Under the pieces are notes generated by a model that saw nothing but the letters and a program-made list of their open reading frames with translations, was not told the DNA's origin and searched no databases. Of a DNA stretch of 64,000 bases, positions 53,831 through 64,000 are shown piece after piece. The translations under genes and the position numbers were made by a program. This DNA is from Lyophyllum atratum (lineage: Eukaryota > Basidiomycota > Agaricomycetes > Agaricales > Lyophyllaceae). The stretch lies in NCBI GenBank assembly GCA_014905825.1, contig JACGCN010000003.1, positions 992,001-1,056,000 on the forward strand, in the 5' to 3' direction. Positions within the stretch are counted from its first letter, which is position 1; the number at the start of each line of letters is the position of its first letter.

Positions 53831-54179
53831 GGTCATTGTTAGTAAGTGAAGGCTGCACAGGGCGTAGTCAATGCACCTGTGCGGCTCCCGCGACCACGGG
53901 TCTGCCGTCCTCCCTCCGGCCGCCTCACATCCATCTGTGAGGGTAACGAGGGAGCGGTTGATGTTTGACGAGGCACAGATACGCCTGGGAATGCAAACAA
54001 GATCAATGGGTCTGTAGTATGAACAGAAAAGCAACACGAGCAACGTCGAATACTTACCTGGGACGTAGTCGGTGAGCGAACACTGTGTAAGCGCCCGGGA
54101 ATACGTATAACCTCCCCCGCCGTCTCAGATCCCTATTGCAGGGGAGGAGGGCGCGAAATCGTCCCTTTAGCCGTAGAAT

Positions 54180-54680
54180 TGGAAGGTAGAGCTCTACGTG
54201 CAACGATCAGTAGGGTTATAGAACACCGTAAGACTTTGAATACTTATTCCAACGCTCACTCGCTGGAAGCACTCCTGGGCAGGCTGTGGGACAGTGTCGA
54301 GCTGCGAACCCCAACGAGATTTAGCGGGTCGTGTTGTGCGACAGTCGAACACTTTCCTGGAGGGCGTGATCGCCCGGAGCGAACACTCGAACCAGGCCTG
54401 GTGCGACCTGCGTAGAGATGTACGTGCAAAGGTCAGGAGGCGTACAACCCCCGGACGGAAAGGGGTCGAACACTCACTCAAACACTCGAGCGATGCCCTT
54501 GAACGGCGTGGGACCTCCGTAGAGCTGTGGGTGCAACGACACTCCAAGTGTGGATACGGCTGCGAATGCACAGGGGCCGTGTCGCGTGACAGAAACGAGG
54601 GTCGAACCCGTGCGTGCGATCAATGGGCGAACACGTTGGATATGGGTAGGAAAGTCGAACATAGAGCTGTACGAGGAACG
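54180..54680 (+). repeat. Degenerate interspersed units TAGAGCTGTACGTGCAACG
   Basis: Four related units: GTAGAGCTCTACGTGCAACG (54185), GTAGAGATGTACGTGCAAAG (54412), GTAGAGCTGTGGGTGCAACG (54519) and ATAGAGCTGTACGAGGAACG (54661). GTCGAACAC or GCGAACAC recurs between them. Long ORFs on both strands here reflect the repeat and low stop density; I do not call genes. Confidence 0.5.
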
Positions 54681-54960
54681 ATCGACGCACTGGTAGCACA
54701 CCAAAAGAGTGGACCACTCGCTCGTTCCCTGGGGGGTCGGTGGAACGTACGGAATATCGTGAGACGCAGGCTGGTACAGTGGGCTTACACAGAGGTGGTG
54801 AGGTGAGCGCTGGCGAAGGGGACACGGCGCCAGATGCACAGGTGCCTGGCTCAGGGGCGATCCCAAACCCTGCGTTACATCACAAGCGCCAAAACCCGTT
54901 GATCGCCCCCCCACCCCCCGTCACGTCAGCCGTCGCCCTTCACCGAAATCGTTCGCCCAA

Positions 54961-55561
54961 ATGTCGGGGACCCTCTATGCGATCGGCTCTCAGGCGCTCA
55001 GCACCTTCACATCGTTTGACACCCTGACCGAGGCGGAAACGGATGTGGAGATGGAGGAAGCGTTGAGGAAAGTCGGTGGCCAGGTCGAGAAGCTCTGGGT
55101 CTGGGTGCGTACGGTACCCCTCGCCTGTTGTTTGGGACCCACTCACCCGGGATATGTTCTGCTCCAGGGCGCCGCGTTCACTGCGTCTGATACCTCCACC
55201 CTCTCGTCCTCTCTGCACGCACTCACCGTCCTTTTCCACAGCATCGCCCGCGCCCTCATGGCCCTTGGGCCCGACACCGCTTTCGTCCCCACCCGAGTCG
55301 CAAAGGAGACGTTGGGAGCCAGCGTGCCGTTCTTGGTCGTCGTGACATTGGGCTCGGTGTTCGTTGGGCACGTCATGGCACACATGGGCGTTCCGAAGCT
55401 CCGCGTGAGTTCAGGCGCACGGGCGATCGTCTGCGACTCCCTGACCACCTCTTCAGGCGATCGTGTTCTCGTCCCAAAGACTCAACCGCGACCTTTCCAT
55501 CCTCTGCACCATTGTCATCGTCGCCAACTACAGCGGCGCGCTCCTCTGCGCACTCGCGTGA
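54961..55561 (+). CDS. Small polytopic membrane protein, likely host gene
   Basis: Three exons: 54961-55104, 55168-55404 and 55457-55561; introns of 63 and 52 nt with GTGCGT and GTGAGT donors. It starts MSGTLYAIGSQALSTF. Residues 25-45 form an acidic helix (DVEMEEALRKVGGQVEKLW). One membrane segment lies in exon 2 (VPFLVVVTLGSVFVGHVMAH) and one in exon 3 (ILCTIVIVANYSGALLCALA). Just past the stop, an in-frame-shifted hydrophobic stretch (SAIAIAILSVAFTLLCCSHF, to 55665) would be another segment, so the true end may use a different splice site. GC-rich, no stop mutations, no repeat nearby. Function unknown. Confidence 0.6.
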
Positions 55562-55869
55562 TGATCATCGTGACGTCGTCTGCGCCGATCGGAAGTGCCA
55601 TCGCGATCGCCATCCTCAGCGTCGCCTTTACACTGCTCTGCTGCTCCCACTTTTTCGGTAAGTGACCACCGGTGCTTTTTTTCTTGGTGAGACGGGTTAT
55701 CGCCCACTGTAGAGGACGATAGGTGTATATAAGTACTTACTGGTGGATTCTGTACGTTCACATCTTGGAATTCCCAGCTGGCGCCCCGACGCCAGCGATT
55801 GATATGATATGACCGACGTGAAACCCCCCATTTGATTACCGAAAAGCGATAAAAAACAAAAGAAAAGAA

Positions 55870-56312
55870 CACGACCCCCAGAAAAAGAAAAGGGAGGGCG
55901 ACGACAGTTACGCTACCGGGGGAGGGGGACGGCAGCCTCGCAGCTCCGGGGAGGCAGAGGGCGCGACCCGATGCTCACTTTCGTTGCCTCTTGGACCCGC
56001 CTGCCTGCTCTTCGGCCTTCCTCTTTCCCTGCTCACGGTCAGGGACGTCGTGGTGGGGGGTGGGGGAGGAGCGATGGTCTTGACCAGCGTGAAGCACCGC
56101 TGGACGTTCTCTCCCACATGCAAGACTTCCTCTCACACGGTGATGAGCTGGGCCTGGATCGACGTGAGCAGGTCCTGCACCTGAGGACCTGGAGGCGACT
56201 GTGAGCGATTGATTGTGCTGGGGGGGGAACTGGACGCCATGCGCCACCCACCCAGTTCACCGTTCAGGTCGAATCCGAACCGTTCCCTGCTCTTCCCGAC
56301 CGCCTTCACGGT
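55870..56312 (-). other. Downstream region of the Zn-cluster gene with coiled-coil remnants
   Basis: On the minus strand, VQDLLTSIQAQLITV, a TGA and EEVLHVGENVQRCFTLVKTI read like a C-terminal helical tail that follows Zn-cluster proteins of this type. Stops separate it from the gene at 56313, so it is either an unrecognised exon or a decayed extension. Confidence 0.3.
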
Positions 56313-57326
56313 TCACCGACCGCTGCTGGTCGGTGTCGTCCCGCCGTCTCGCTCGGACTCGTCCTCGGCCATGTCACGACCGCACGGAGCGCCACCTGTG
56401 CACTTGCGCTTCTTGCTCAAAGTCTTGACGGTGCAGCCCCGTTTGGAGGACGCGCAGCTGAAGCACGCGGATCCCGACTCGGTCTTGATGCACGGGATGC
56501 CTGCCACGTCGCAGTTGACACACGGGAGCTGGTTCCTCTTGTCGGTGGCCTTGAGGCGCTTCTGAGGCTTGCTGGCCCGCGCTGCGATGGCATCGCCCTC
56601 GGATCCGCCGTCCGTCTCTTCCGGTCGTCGCTTTTTCTTGGTGACCTTCTTGGAAGGAGGGCTCGCGACCTCCGCCTGGCGCTGTTTGACGTCCTCGAAG
56701 TCGCCTCCTGGAGGCGATTGAGGAGGCTGCTGGGACACGCGTATCGATGGCAAAGGTGGGGGTGATGGAGTTGGCAGGAATGGGGCGCAGCTGCGACGGG
56801 GACCGGGACCTGCATCAGCCTTGGCGCCCTGCGCGACTACAGGCCCGGGGGAGTGGACGTCGAGGGCAGAGCCAGGCGGAACGGGGGTGGCAGGCTCGAC
56901 AGAGGCGGGGGACGCACCAGGGATTGACGGGGAAGGCGCCGCACCTTCCATGGCGCAAACCGCATCCTCCGCCTCCAACACCCGGAACATTTCCTGCAGG
57001 GCGACCTCCGCGTCTCGGTTGAGGACGTATTTGTGATATGAGGCCAGCACCCTGCCCAGGAAGGACTCTTTGAACCTCGCCATGATCGTCGAGGTCTGGT
57101 GATTGAAAGGGAGTGCAGCCGCCTTCTAGAAACAGAAGAGAAAGAAGAAAAGTCAGGTCAACTGAAAAAAATATATACCAAAGGAACGACGTACACACGC
57201 GTCGAAGAGCTTCTTGAGCTCCAAACGCGTCTCGGCGGTATCCGACGCCTTGACTGCCAGCAGAGTCTGGCGAAGGTCGTTTCCGACGGAGTGGACGGCG
57301 TCCATGGCTTTGGGCACTGAGCTCAT
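56313..57326 (-). CDS. Zn(II)2Cys6-like cluster protein
   Basis: Two exons: 57326-57195 (MSSVPKAMDAVHSVGNDLRQ; 44 codons) and 57125-56313, with a 69-nt intron (GTACGT...TCTAG), giving 314 residues. The N-terminal half is helical, then Pro-rich (residues 105-170). A basic stretch (KKVTKKKRRPEE) could be a nuclear signal. A cysteine cluster follows at about residues 250-280: C-x2-C-x6-C-x8-C-x2-C-x6-C, beginning CVNCDVAGIPC, within the spacing of fungal binuclear zinc clusters. Unlike most such factors the cluster is C-terminal. It may bind DNA. The gene appears intact. In mushrooms many related proteins are of unknown role. Confidence 0.7.
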
Positions 57327-57810
57327 GTTGACTGGGGTTCCTCGGGATGGAGATGGGAGTGAAGGAGACAGAGAGATCAGTGTCGAACCAATGTCACGCA
57401 TCCCCTTCCCCGCGTGGATGACATTTGCGCGATTGCGCAAAAGGAAAATACTTCGCAACTATCGACATGACGAATTCATGGGGTTACCTTCCCCTTTTGG
57501 TCAAGAACCCCACAACGCGTTTGAGGGAGGGCACCTGGGTAGTGTTGCCGCCGAAGTGAACTGAAATCGAAGGTACTTCGATTCAGTTCGAAAATGATGC
57601 CACTTCGTTGCAGTTTGTTCTGATGAAGTGTGATCGAAGTAAGTTTACGAACTGGGAACAAACTGATCAGATAATGACATAACCGCATGATAAGATATCA
57701 CATTGCCCATCGCGTCGCTTTCAGACGTGTCCTCGTCAATCCATTGCTTCTCCTCCTCCCCTCTCTCGTCCCGTTCCAATTTTCGGCTCCCAAACACTCG
57801 TGTTTCATCA

Positions 57811-60800
57811 TGCAATTAGTCTTTCCCCTAGTTCCTGATGTTTGGCCACGCCACAAATTGGATTCTTCTTCTGGCGCTCAAACAGATCAGGCTTCCATAC
57901 CCATGCCAGTAGCGCATTGCGGTGTTGGACCGTCTGAAATTCCCTCGACTTCCATTCTCACATCGAATGGCGCTGCATCAACAGTTTTGTACTCTACTAC
58001 TCCTCCCATGTCCACCGATGCCACGACACCCTCCATTGCCACGACATCTTGTCCTCCACCCCCTCTGCATTCATATACAGCAGACGCAGAAGCCCTCAAC
58101 AATCACCGTGATGGTTACAAAGCTGCCGTGACAGATGTCAGGTATTTCCTGCGCGCCCTGGATACTGACAAGGAACCTGCAGTCCGACCTAATGAAGGCT
58201 CGGAGCGTGTCTTGACAACAAATCCGACTGGCTCGCCTTTCGTGGGATGCAAACTCTGCCAGTACGTGGAAGTTAGCATTCGAGATATTGTTTTCTGATC
58301 CATTTTTCCTGCAGAAAATGGAAGACATGGACTCATGGAAACGGCATGACGACTTGCTACCGTGCTCACATGAAGAATCACCATTCCAAGGTCTACAAAG
58401 CAACAGTTCAAGAACTCAGGCTCAAGCATTCGACAACTAGCTCCCCAGGCTCGGATCAACACCGGATCGTGGTCCTTTCTCTTTGGACACATTTTATCAT
58501 CTCCTGATGAAATGGATTGCTGTTGATGATCAGGTAAGTCAATTTGACGTTTATCACATCGAATGTTCGTGTTTCAATAAGTATTCCAGTCCATGAACAT
58601 CGTGGAATGTCCAGAATTCAGGGCGCTTCTGCTTTACATCGGAAATGACACCATTGACGAAGACAACATCCCACATCGGATGAAAATTACACAAATGATT
58701 TACGAGGAGCACCAGGTCATGCGACAGCAAATCATGGCCGAACTTCAGGTATGTTTTTGCCGCAGTTCTGCATAAATCCCCTGATGAGCTCATACCTCCC
58801 AAAGCGAGCTGAGGGGCGTATCTCGTATACAATTGATTTCTGGAGTCACCCGAACCTCGCGTCGTACATGGCCGTCACAGGGCACTTTTATATTTGAGAA
58901 ATTGGCCACCTCGTGATGCAAACATATCTAGTCGCATTCTGTCACGTTTCGGGCAGTCATTCTGGGGCCAATCTCACGAAATATTTCTTCGAAATTATCG
59001 ACGAGCTGGATGTCACACATCGGGTATGTTGTGCACATGAATTCTGTGAAAGCTTTGATATCTCATACTTCCTCCCTCTAGATTGGCCTTATCACGATGA
59101 ACAACGCCTCAAATAACAACACCATGATGGAAGCCATCAAGAACATACTTCGGAGGCGGGACATTCCTTTCGACACTGACGGAAATCGCATACAGTACGT
59201 GATCACGGTTTTTGTATCAGAAGATGATTATAATTGTCTCGATAGCTGTTTCCCTCATATCATCAACCTCGCATGTCAAGCCATTCTTGATGAGCTCAAG
59301 GTAACCCCTGCCCTCGGGAGTTGGCTTATCTTCTGCTACCGATGCTGTGACGAAGATCTACCTACAATCACTCGAGACAGATCTTATCGGTACATGTCAT
59401 AGTGTAGTTGCTGTGTGTCGCGCATCAGGGCAGCGCCGGCAGGAGCTGCAGAGGATTATCTGTGAGGGTAACGAGAAGGAGACCTGGGATGGTGAGCTAC
59501 CAGTTGGCAAAAAACATCTTCGTGTGCTCCAGCTCCTTCGGGATTGCGAGACGTGCTGGTCCTCTACCTATCTCATGATTGATCAAATTATCTACCTGTA
59601 CCCCGTAAGTTTTTCTGTGCAATTACCTCTGTCATCATGGTTTTCTTATCTCATTATCTCTCCTACCAGGCCGTCAGAAAATTCCTCAGCAATGTGGACC
59701 AGACTGATTTGTCACACCATCTCTTTTCTACACAGGAACTCAACGTCCTTCGCGACATCCATCAAGTTCTTGAGCTTCCCCATGCTGCACAAGAACTCCT
59801 CTCAGCAGAACGTACACCCACCCTCTCACTCTCACTTCCGCTATACGAGATCCTCATTGAGCAATGGAAGCTTTTGCAAGGTACCAGGTGAGCTCACGCC
59901 ATACATCGAGGTCGGTATCCAGAAACTTGAAGATTATGTTGGAGAAGCACGGAAGATGCGAATCTATGCGCATGTGATGGGTAATTTTTTTCTTAAAGCC
60001 ATTCACTGTATTTCGTCGTCTGATCTTCTCTCAGTCCTAAATCCGTGCATGAAGTTTGATTGGATGGAAAAGCATTGGGGTGAGGAAGACACAGATCGCG
60101 CCCGTAAATGGATCAAAGAATCGGTATGTATAACTACGTCGGGGGCTCATCGTCAGAAGTCTGATAGTTCATCAAATAGATGCTCAAATACCAACAAGGG
60201 ATTCGCCAGCAGAACACAACGCGGCCCTGCAGCGCACCTCTTTGTTGCTCCACGTCCGGCCCCTCTATTGCCGCCCGCTCACAAGGGCTCGGGTTCGCAA
60301 GACTTTCTGGCACCAATGTTGCTATCCGGCACTCGATATGCATGTTAACGACTCCCTCCCAGTCGCATTCATCATCAAGCCAGCCTGGTGCTGATTCTTC
60401 AGATCATCCACTGCATGTACCGACATCTGGAGAGGTAGCCCTTGAGCTTCTCGAGGATCAGCGAGCCGTTGACCAAGAACTGAAGCATTACGAAGATGAC
60501 GGGGTCGCTCCCGTGTCGGAACGTATGTCTGATCTCACTCGGCATTGGGAGGTAAGTTTCTGATTGCTATTCTGTGGGCGGTACTAGTGTTTAATTCTGA
60601 CTTTGTAATCCCTTTCCAGTGACAGGAGCACTCGTATCCTCTCCTATTCCGTGTTGCGATGGATGTCCTCCCCGCACAGGCTTCTGCCGTTCCATGTGAA
60701 CGGGTGTTTTCATCTAGCAAGGAGACTTGTTCACAGCGGCGTAACCGGCTCTCTCCCAAGCTCATGGAAGCCCTTCAAATGCTCAAGTTCTCGTACAGGC

Positions 60801-60961
60801 AAGAGCGGCTTACATTCACTGACAACCTCGTGGCACAGGAGGAGGACTATATAATTTCAGGACCAGTCACCGCTGGTGCAATTGCAGAGCTGGTTCGCAG
60901 TGGGAGGCTTCGGGAGCTCGACGAGCTTCTTTCCAATGCTGACTTGGAAAGCTCGGCATAA
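57811..60961 (+). pseudogene. hAT-superfamily transposase 2, single clear nonsense codon
   Basis: Starts near 57811 (MQLVFPLVPDVWPRHKLDSS), with a Ser/Pro-rich N-terminus. The BED-type finger is split by an intron (VGCKLCQ | KWKTWTHGNG ... HMKNHHSKVY). Then come WIAVDDQ, NIVECPEFRALLLYIGND, ISYTIDFWSHPNLASYMAVT (core Asp), a TGA at 58895-58897 where Arg fits (FYI-EIGHLV), MNNASNNNTMMEAI, CFPHIINLACQAIL, DCETCWSSTYLMID, MKFDWMEKHWGEE, SQGLGFARLSG, and the dimerisation domain PAQASAVPCERVFSSSKETC, ending 60961. About nine introns. Family and motif order match other mushroom hAT elements and differ from hAT-1. Apart from the stop it reads almost intact. TIRs were not identified. Confidence 0.88.
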
Positions 60962-61510
60962 TCTATTAATTTTAAACTCTACATATTCCCTAATGACATC
61001 TATCACTATCACTATAGTAATTTTACTCTATTCATACTGTACATTCTGGAATGCGAGACATGGCGGACAATACCTATTACGATTGGGAGAACTTGGCGAG
61101 CTTCGCCCCACCATCCTAAAGTCCTGGACCAATCTCCTTTTGGTAATTGTTATGTTGAGCACTATTTGTCCGACAGTTCGCAAGGAGGAGGAGGAGGAGG
61201 AGTTTATTATACTGACACGGTCCCCAATTGGAACAGCCAGTTTACCGTGGGTCCTACTTATGTAACTAGTTACGTAGCCACCAATACTTCAAACCCACGG
61301 AATACACATACCTACTAAGGGGGGCGATTGCCCAAACCCAGTCAATCGCTGTCCCCGGCCATCTCAGCAGGAAGCACGGGTAAAGCCCTGTGGGAGCCCA
61401 AGAGCAGTTCTCTGCATGCCAGACATAACTCCCCGCCTTCCAGAACAGCACCAACCGAGAATGTTCATCTTCCCTTAGAGCATGCATGCAGATGTAGTAG
61501 TGTCTACAAT
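60962..61510. other. Unassigned spacer
   Basis: AT-rich, with a GGAGGAGGAGGAGGAG run near 61185 and GTTACGTAGC/GTAACTAGTTACG at 61262. It should contain the right end of hAT-2 and the 3' end of the LINE; no clear poly(A) tail or terminal repeat is seen. Confidence 0.35.
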
Positions 61511-64000
61511 TCACATTTCACCATACACGAACATGGGCTCCGCATAGAAGACTTCGAAGACGTCATATACATACTTGGCAAAGAGTGCAATAGTGGCTCG
61601 CTGAGCCAGGAGCTTGCGCACGAGAACAAGGGGATCTGTGCCCGGGTATCGTGGCCGAAAACGCGGCAGGGTGACGTCGACGTGTCGGAAAAAGTCCGTC
61701 CGTAAGACCTGCAGTGGAGGATGGGAGCATTGGATGAGCGCGTGCGCGACATCCTCGAGGCCGTCCCTGCAGAAGTGGCAGAAGCGGAACTGTGCCGGGA
61801 CGGGCGGTCGACGCCTCTCACTCCAGCACCGACGCTTCATGGCCAGCGCATGGCAGGATAGGACCATGTGAGTCAGCGCTCTGCGATGCCTGGGTATCTT
61901 GTCCCGAAGATAGTGTCGAAATGCGAGGACCTTTTTCACCAGGCGATCCCCGTCCAACTCTACACGCCCGAGCAAGAGGTCCCTTGTCTTTGGGGAGGAT
62001 AAGACCACACCCTCGATCCAGTCATCCGCTGATCGCTCGACATCGAGGATCAGTCCTTCAACCTGCTGAGGAAGCAGCCCCTGTTGCGGGAGGGTCCAGA
62101 GAATTGGCACCGGTAAGTTTGCCAGCACGATTCGCAGATCAGTAAACCACGAGCCATAGCCATTTAGGGCAAGAGCATATGACTCCCTCATAGCCGCTGA
62201 AGCAAGCCGGTCGTGCGGGAGACCCAGGAGGTACAGCAGATATTTCAGGGCAAGCACCACCCTCCGGTACCGTATAGGCATGAGTCCAGTCTCGGAGAAG
62301 AGTACAGCAATCATTGACCGGGCAGGCAGGCCCAGCATTTGGCGCAGGTAATAGTGCTGCACTTTCTCGAGGCTCTCCCGTTGACTGACAATAGTGTCTA
62401 GACTCTAGAGCTACCTCACAGCCCAACGTAAGATATGGATCGACCCGGGACATATACAAGGTGCAGGACTCCCATACTGGCAGATCACCCACTATGCGCT
62501 GCACCCCAAGGGACATGTTTGCCACATGAAGGGCTTTCTGAGCGCTCAACCTGTAATGCTGGACAAAGTAATTGTCCACGCCCGATTGAAAGTGGATACC
62601 AACGTATTGGAAGTCACGCACAACTTCCAGCTTATGGGTCCCAAGGTAGAAGGACGGTATGTAGGCGGGCATGGCACCAAGGAGGCCCATAACATTCTTC
62701 TAGAATTGGATCTCACACCCATTTTCAGCCGCCCAACGATACATGTCATTCAGCTTCCCCTGTACCGTCACTGTACACGGCGTCGCCAGAGCGATGTCAT
62801 CAGCCTGCTCCAGCTTTGAGGCCTGTATCTCAGCCAGCCAAACGTCACCGGCATAGCACCTGACTCTAAAGTCAGCAAGGTAGAGATTCCAGAAGTCGGG
62901 CGAGCTAGGGTCCCCCGTGAGGAGGCCTAGGCTACACATGAACCGCCGGGACAGTTCGCCATTGAGGCGGACCACATATGTCATGTCATGATACAGTTTC
63001 TGCAGCCAGCTGATGATGGTGCCAGATATCCCCCACGTATTGAGTTTGACCCAGAGTGTGTCCCGGTCCGTCCAGGGGAACACATTCTTCAGGTCAATAT
63101 AAGCGACGTACAGTGTCTGTCCACTCGCCTTCGCTTTCTCCGCCATTGCACGTAGTGTGAACGGGTTGTTATTGGTGCGATACCCGTCCCGAAAACCATT
63201 CTGAGTAGGGGGGAGAATGCTGTGCCGTGTGGCGAACTCACGCACTCTCTTATCTATTAATAATGTGAAGAATTTCAGTAGGCAGCATTCTAGCACAATG
63301 AGCCTGTAATTCTTTGGTAATGTGGTGTCCTTCCTGGGCTTAGGGATGCCAATCACCAGTGACACCAGCCATGTGGTGGGCACTTCCATCCGGTTAAAGC
63401 ACTCCGCGAACAGAAGTGCAAGGTTGTCGTTGGGTATAGCCACCACATCCTTATAGGAATAACCATCCACGCCTTTCGCGCTATCGATTGTGTGGGACTT
63501 AACATGGCGTTTAGCCCACGCAATCTCCTAGGCCCCGGGAAGCTCCCCTATGGGTCTGTCCGAAAAATTGCCCGAAAATCTGCCTCAAATACGCAATGTC
63601 AAGGTCCTCAAATACGCTATATCTGACAGGGTTCTCCACGTGGCAGGCCACGTGCACGCCAAAATCCGTCCAAAAACGGAAGGCGAGAACGCGATTGAAA
63701 CGAGAGCCTACAATTTAGCTGCCTTACCGGCGAGAAACTGAGGGACGCATCACTGAGTCAACTCATAGGGTGGCTTTTGCTTTTTGCATCTCAAACTCCT
63801 CCCTGCTCCTACAAAAAATTCGGCTTTGAGACCCTCAAATACGCCATATTGCTGACAGAGGTCGAGGTTCGCTGGCCTTCGCTGGCCTCAAATACGCTAT
63901 TTTCCGACAGAAAATTGGCCATTTTGGGGCCTTCAAATACGCAAAATTTCCGACAGACCCTTAGGGGAGCTTCCCCGGGCCTAATCTCCTCTACTGTGAA
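61511..64000 (-). pseudogene. LINE (non-LTR) reverse transcriptase, 5' cut by window, split by a MITE
   Basis: Enters at 64000 on the minus strand (TVEEIAWAKRH), is interrupted by the MITE (63530-63982), and continues at 63529. RT motifs: NRMEVPTTWLVSLVIGIPKP, NYRLIVLECCLLKFFTLLID, TQNGFRDGYRT, VAYIDLKNVFPWTD (first catalytic Asp), DPSSPDFWNLYLADF and QADDIAL (catalytic Asp pair). After frame changes near 62690 and 62380 it continues with HKLEVVRDFQYVGIHFQSG and a C-terminal zinc motif CHFCRDGLEDVAHALIQC. No EN domain is in the window. Frameshifts make it non-functional. It matches the X-element/Tad-like RTs common in mushrooms. Confidence 0.88.
63530..63982. mobile_element. 453-bp MITE with 8-bp TSD and CAAATACGC arrays
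   Basis: The left end AGGCCCCGGGAAGCTCCCCT and the right end AGGGGAGCTTCCCCGGGCCT are inverted copies, and the match extends through GGGTCTGTCSGAAA (about 40 bp). AATCTCCT flanks both sides (63522-63529 and 63983-63990), an 8-bp TSD as made by hAT-type transposases. Five subterminal units of CTCAAATACGCNAT or CTTCAAATACGC, mostly followed by CNGACAG, lie at about 63583, 63607, 63833, 63887 and 63931. No credible ORF. It interrupts the LINE RT; removing it rejoins the frame. Confidence 0.92.

Noticed and set aside
52731..54940. Overlapping ORFs of 90-180 codons on both strands
   Set aside because: Different frames and both strands are open together, residues are low-complexity, no introns or domains are seen, and the DNA carries degenerate repeats.

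Overview
The window looks like a transposon graveyard from a mushroom-forming basidiomycete (Agaricomycetes). The evidence is: introns of about 50-70 nt with GTRNGT donors and YAG acceptors; a KDZ-superfamily transposase with its CxC cysteine-cluster relatives; a TET/JBP-type dioxygenase of the kind linked to KDZ elements in mushrooms; hAT, PIF/Harbinger, Ty3/gypsy, Ty1/copia and LINE sequences; and several mushroom-only hypothetical families. I see no rRNA, CRISPR, bacterial operon or convincing tRNA. Only two genes, at 54.96-57.33 kb, look like ordinary host genes.

Layout. 0-2.4 kb: an SR-rich unknown protein in shifted frames. 2.4-4.26 kb: gypsy RNase H-integrase remnant ending in a 'CCGGT block' repeat. 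5.3-13.7 kb: a minus-strand hAT transposase gene split by a young Ty1/copia element (7392-12424; LTRs 279/280 identical; TSD CCCTT). 13.86-15.4 kb: another CCGGT block, then an ORF and 3' tail tiled with short perfect hairpins. 15.6-25.2 kb: a minus-strand KDZ transposase pseudogene holding a 518-bp fold-back MITE (16609-17126) and a 6.2-kb TIR element (17596-23793; TSD ATTTCACAC). That element carries a GRF-finger-like gene and a CxC5/CxC6-type transposase gene, and a GC-rich composite repeat is nested in its left end. 25.2-28.7 kb: hypothetical ORFs, a CCGGT block and a TET/JBP pseudogene. 29.2-33.4 kb: a deleted copia element whose LTR contains a 465-bp TRIM with an apparent self-priming site, and an inverted solo LTR. 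34.15-36.6 kb: a multi-exon mushroom-specific gene. 36.7-38.8 kb: a GTGATATATCAC cluster and a second GC-rich composite. 38.8-45.7 kb: XPG-like remnant, second deleted copia copy, unknown gene, DUF6589-like gene cut by a solo LTR, Myb/SANT-like gene. 46.3-50.4 kb: two Harbinger pseudogenes and a chromodomain gene. 51.3-54.9 kb: unknown ORF, third composite, repeat-rich DNA. 54.96-57.3 kb: membrane protein and Zn-cluster protein genes. 57.8-61.0 kb: second hAT transposase. 61.5-64.0 kb: LINE reverse transcriptase interrupted by a 453-bp MITE with an 8-bp TSD.

How it fits together. The order of insertion can be read from target-site duplications: deleting an insert restores the host element's reading frame in at least three cases. 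Most broken genes carry a stop where the family has Arg or Gln (CGA to TGA, CAG to TAG), as expected from C-to-T decay of methylated cytosines. The least explained signals are the hairpin-tiled unit at 14.1-15.4 kb, the self-priming TRIM at 29.3-29.7 kb, and a set of short repeats that share one design (dense clusters of a private palindrome) but use different motifs.
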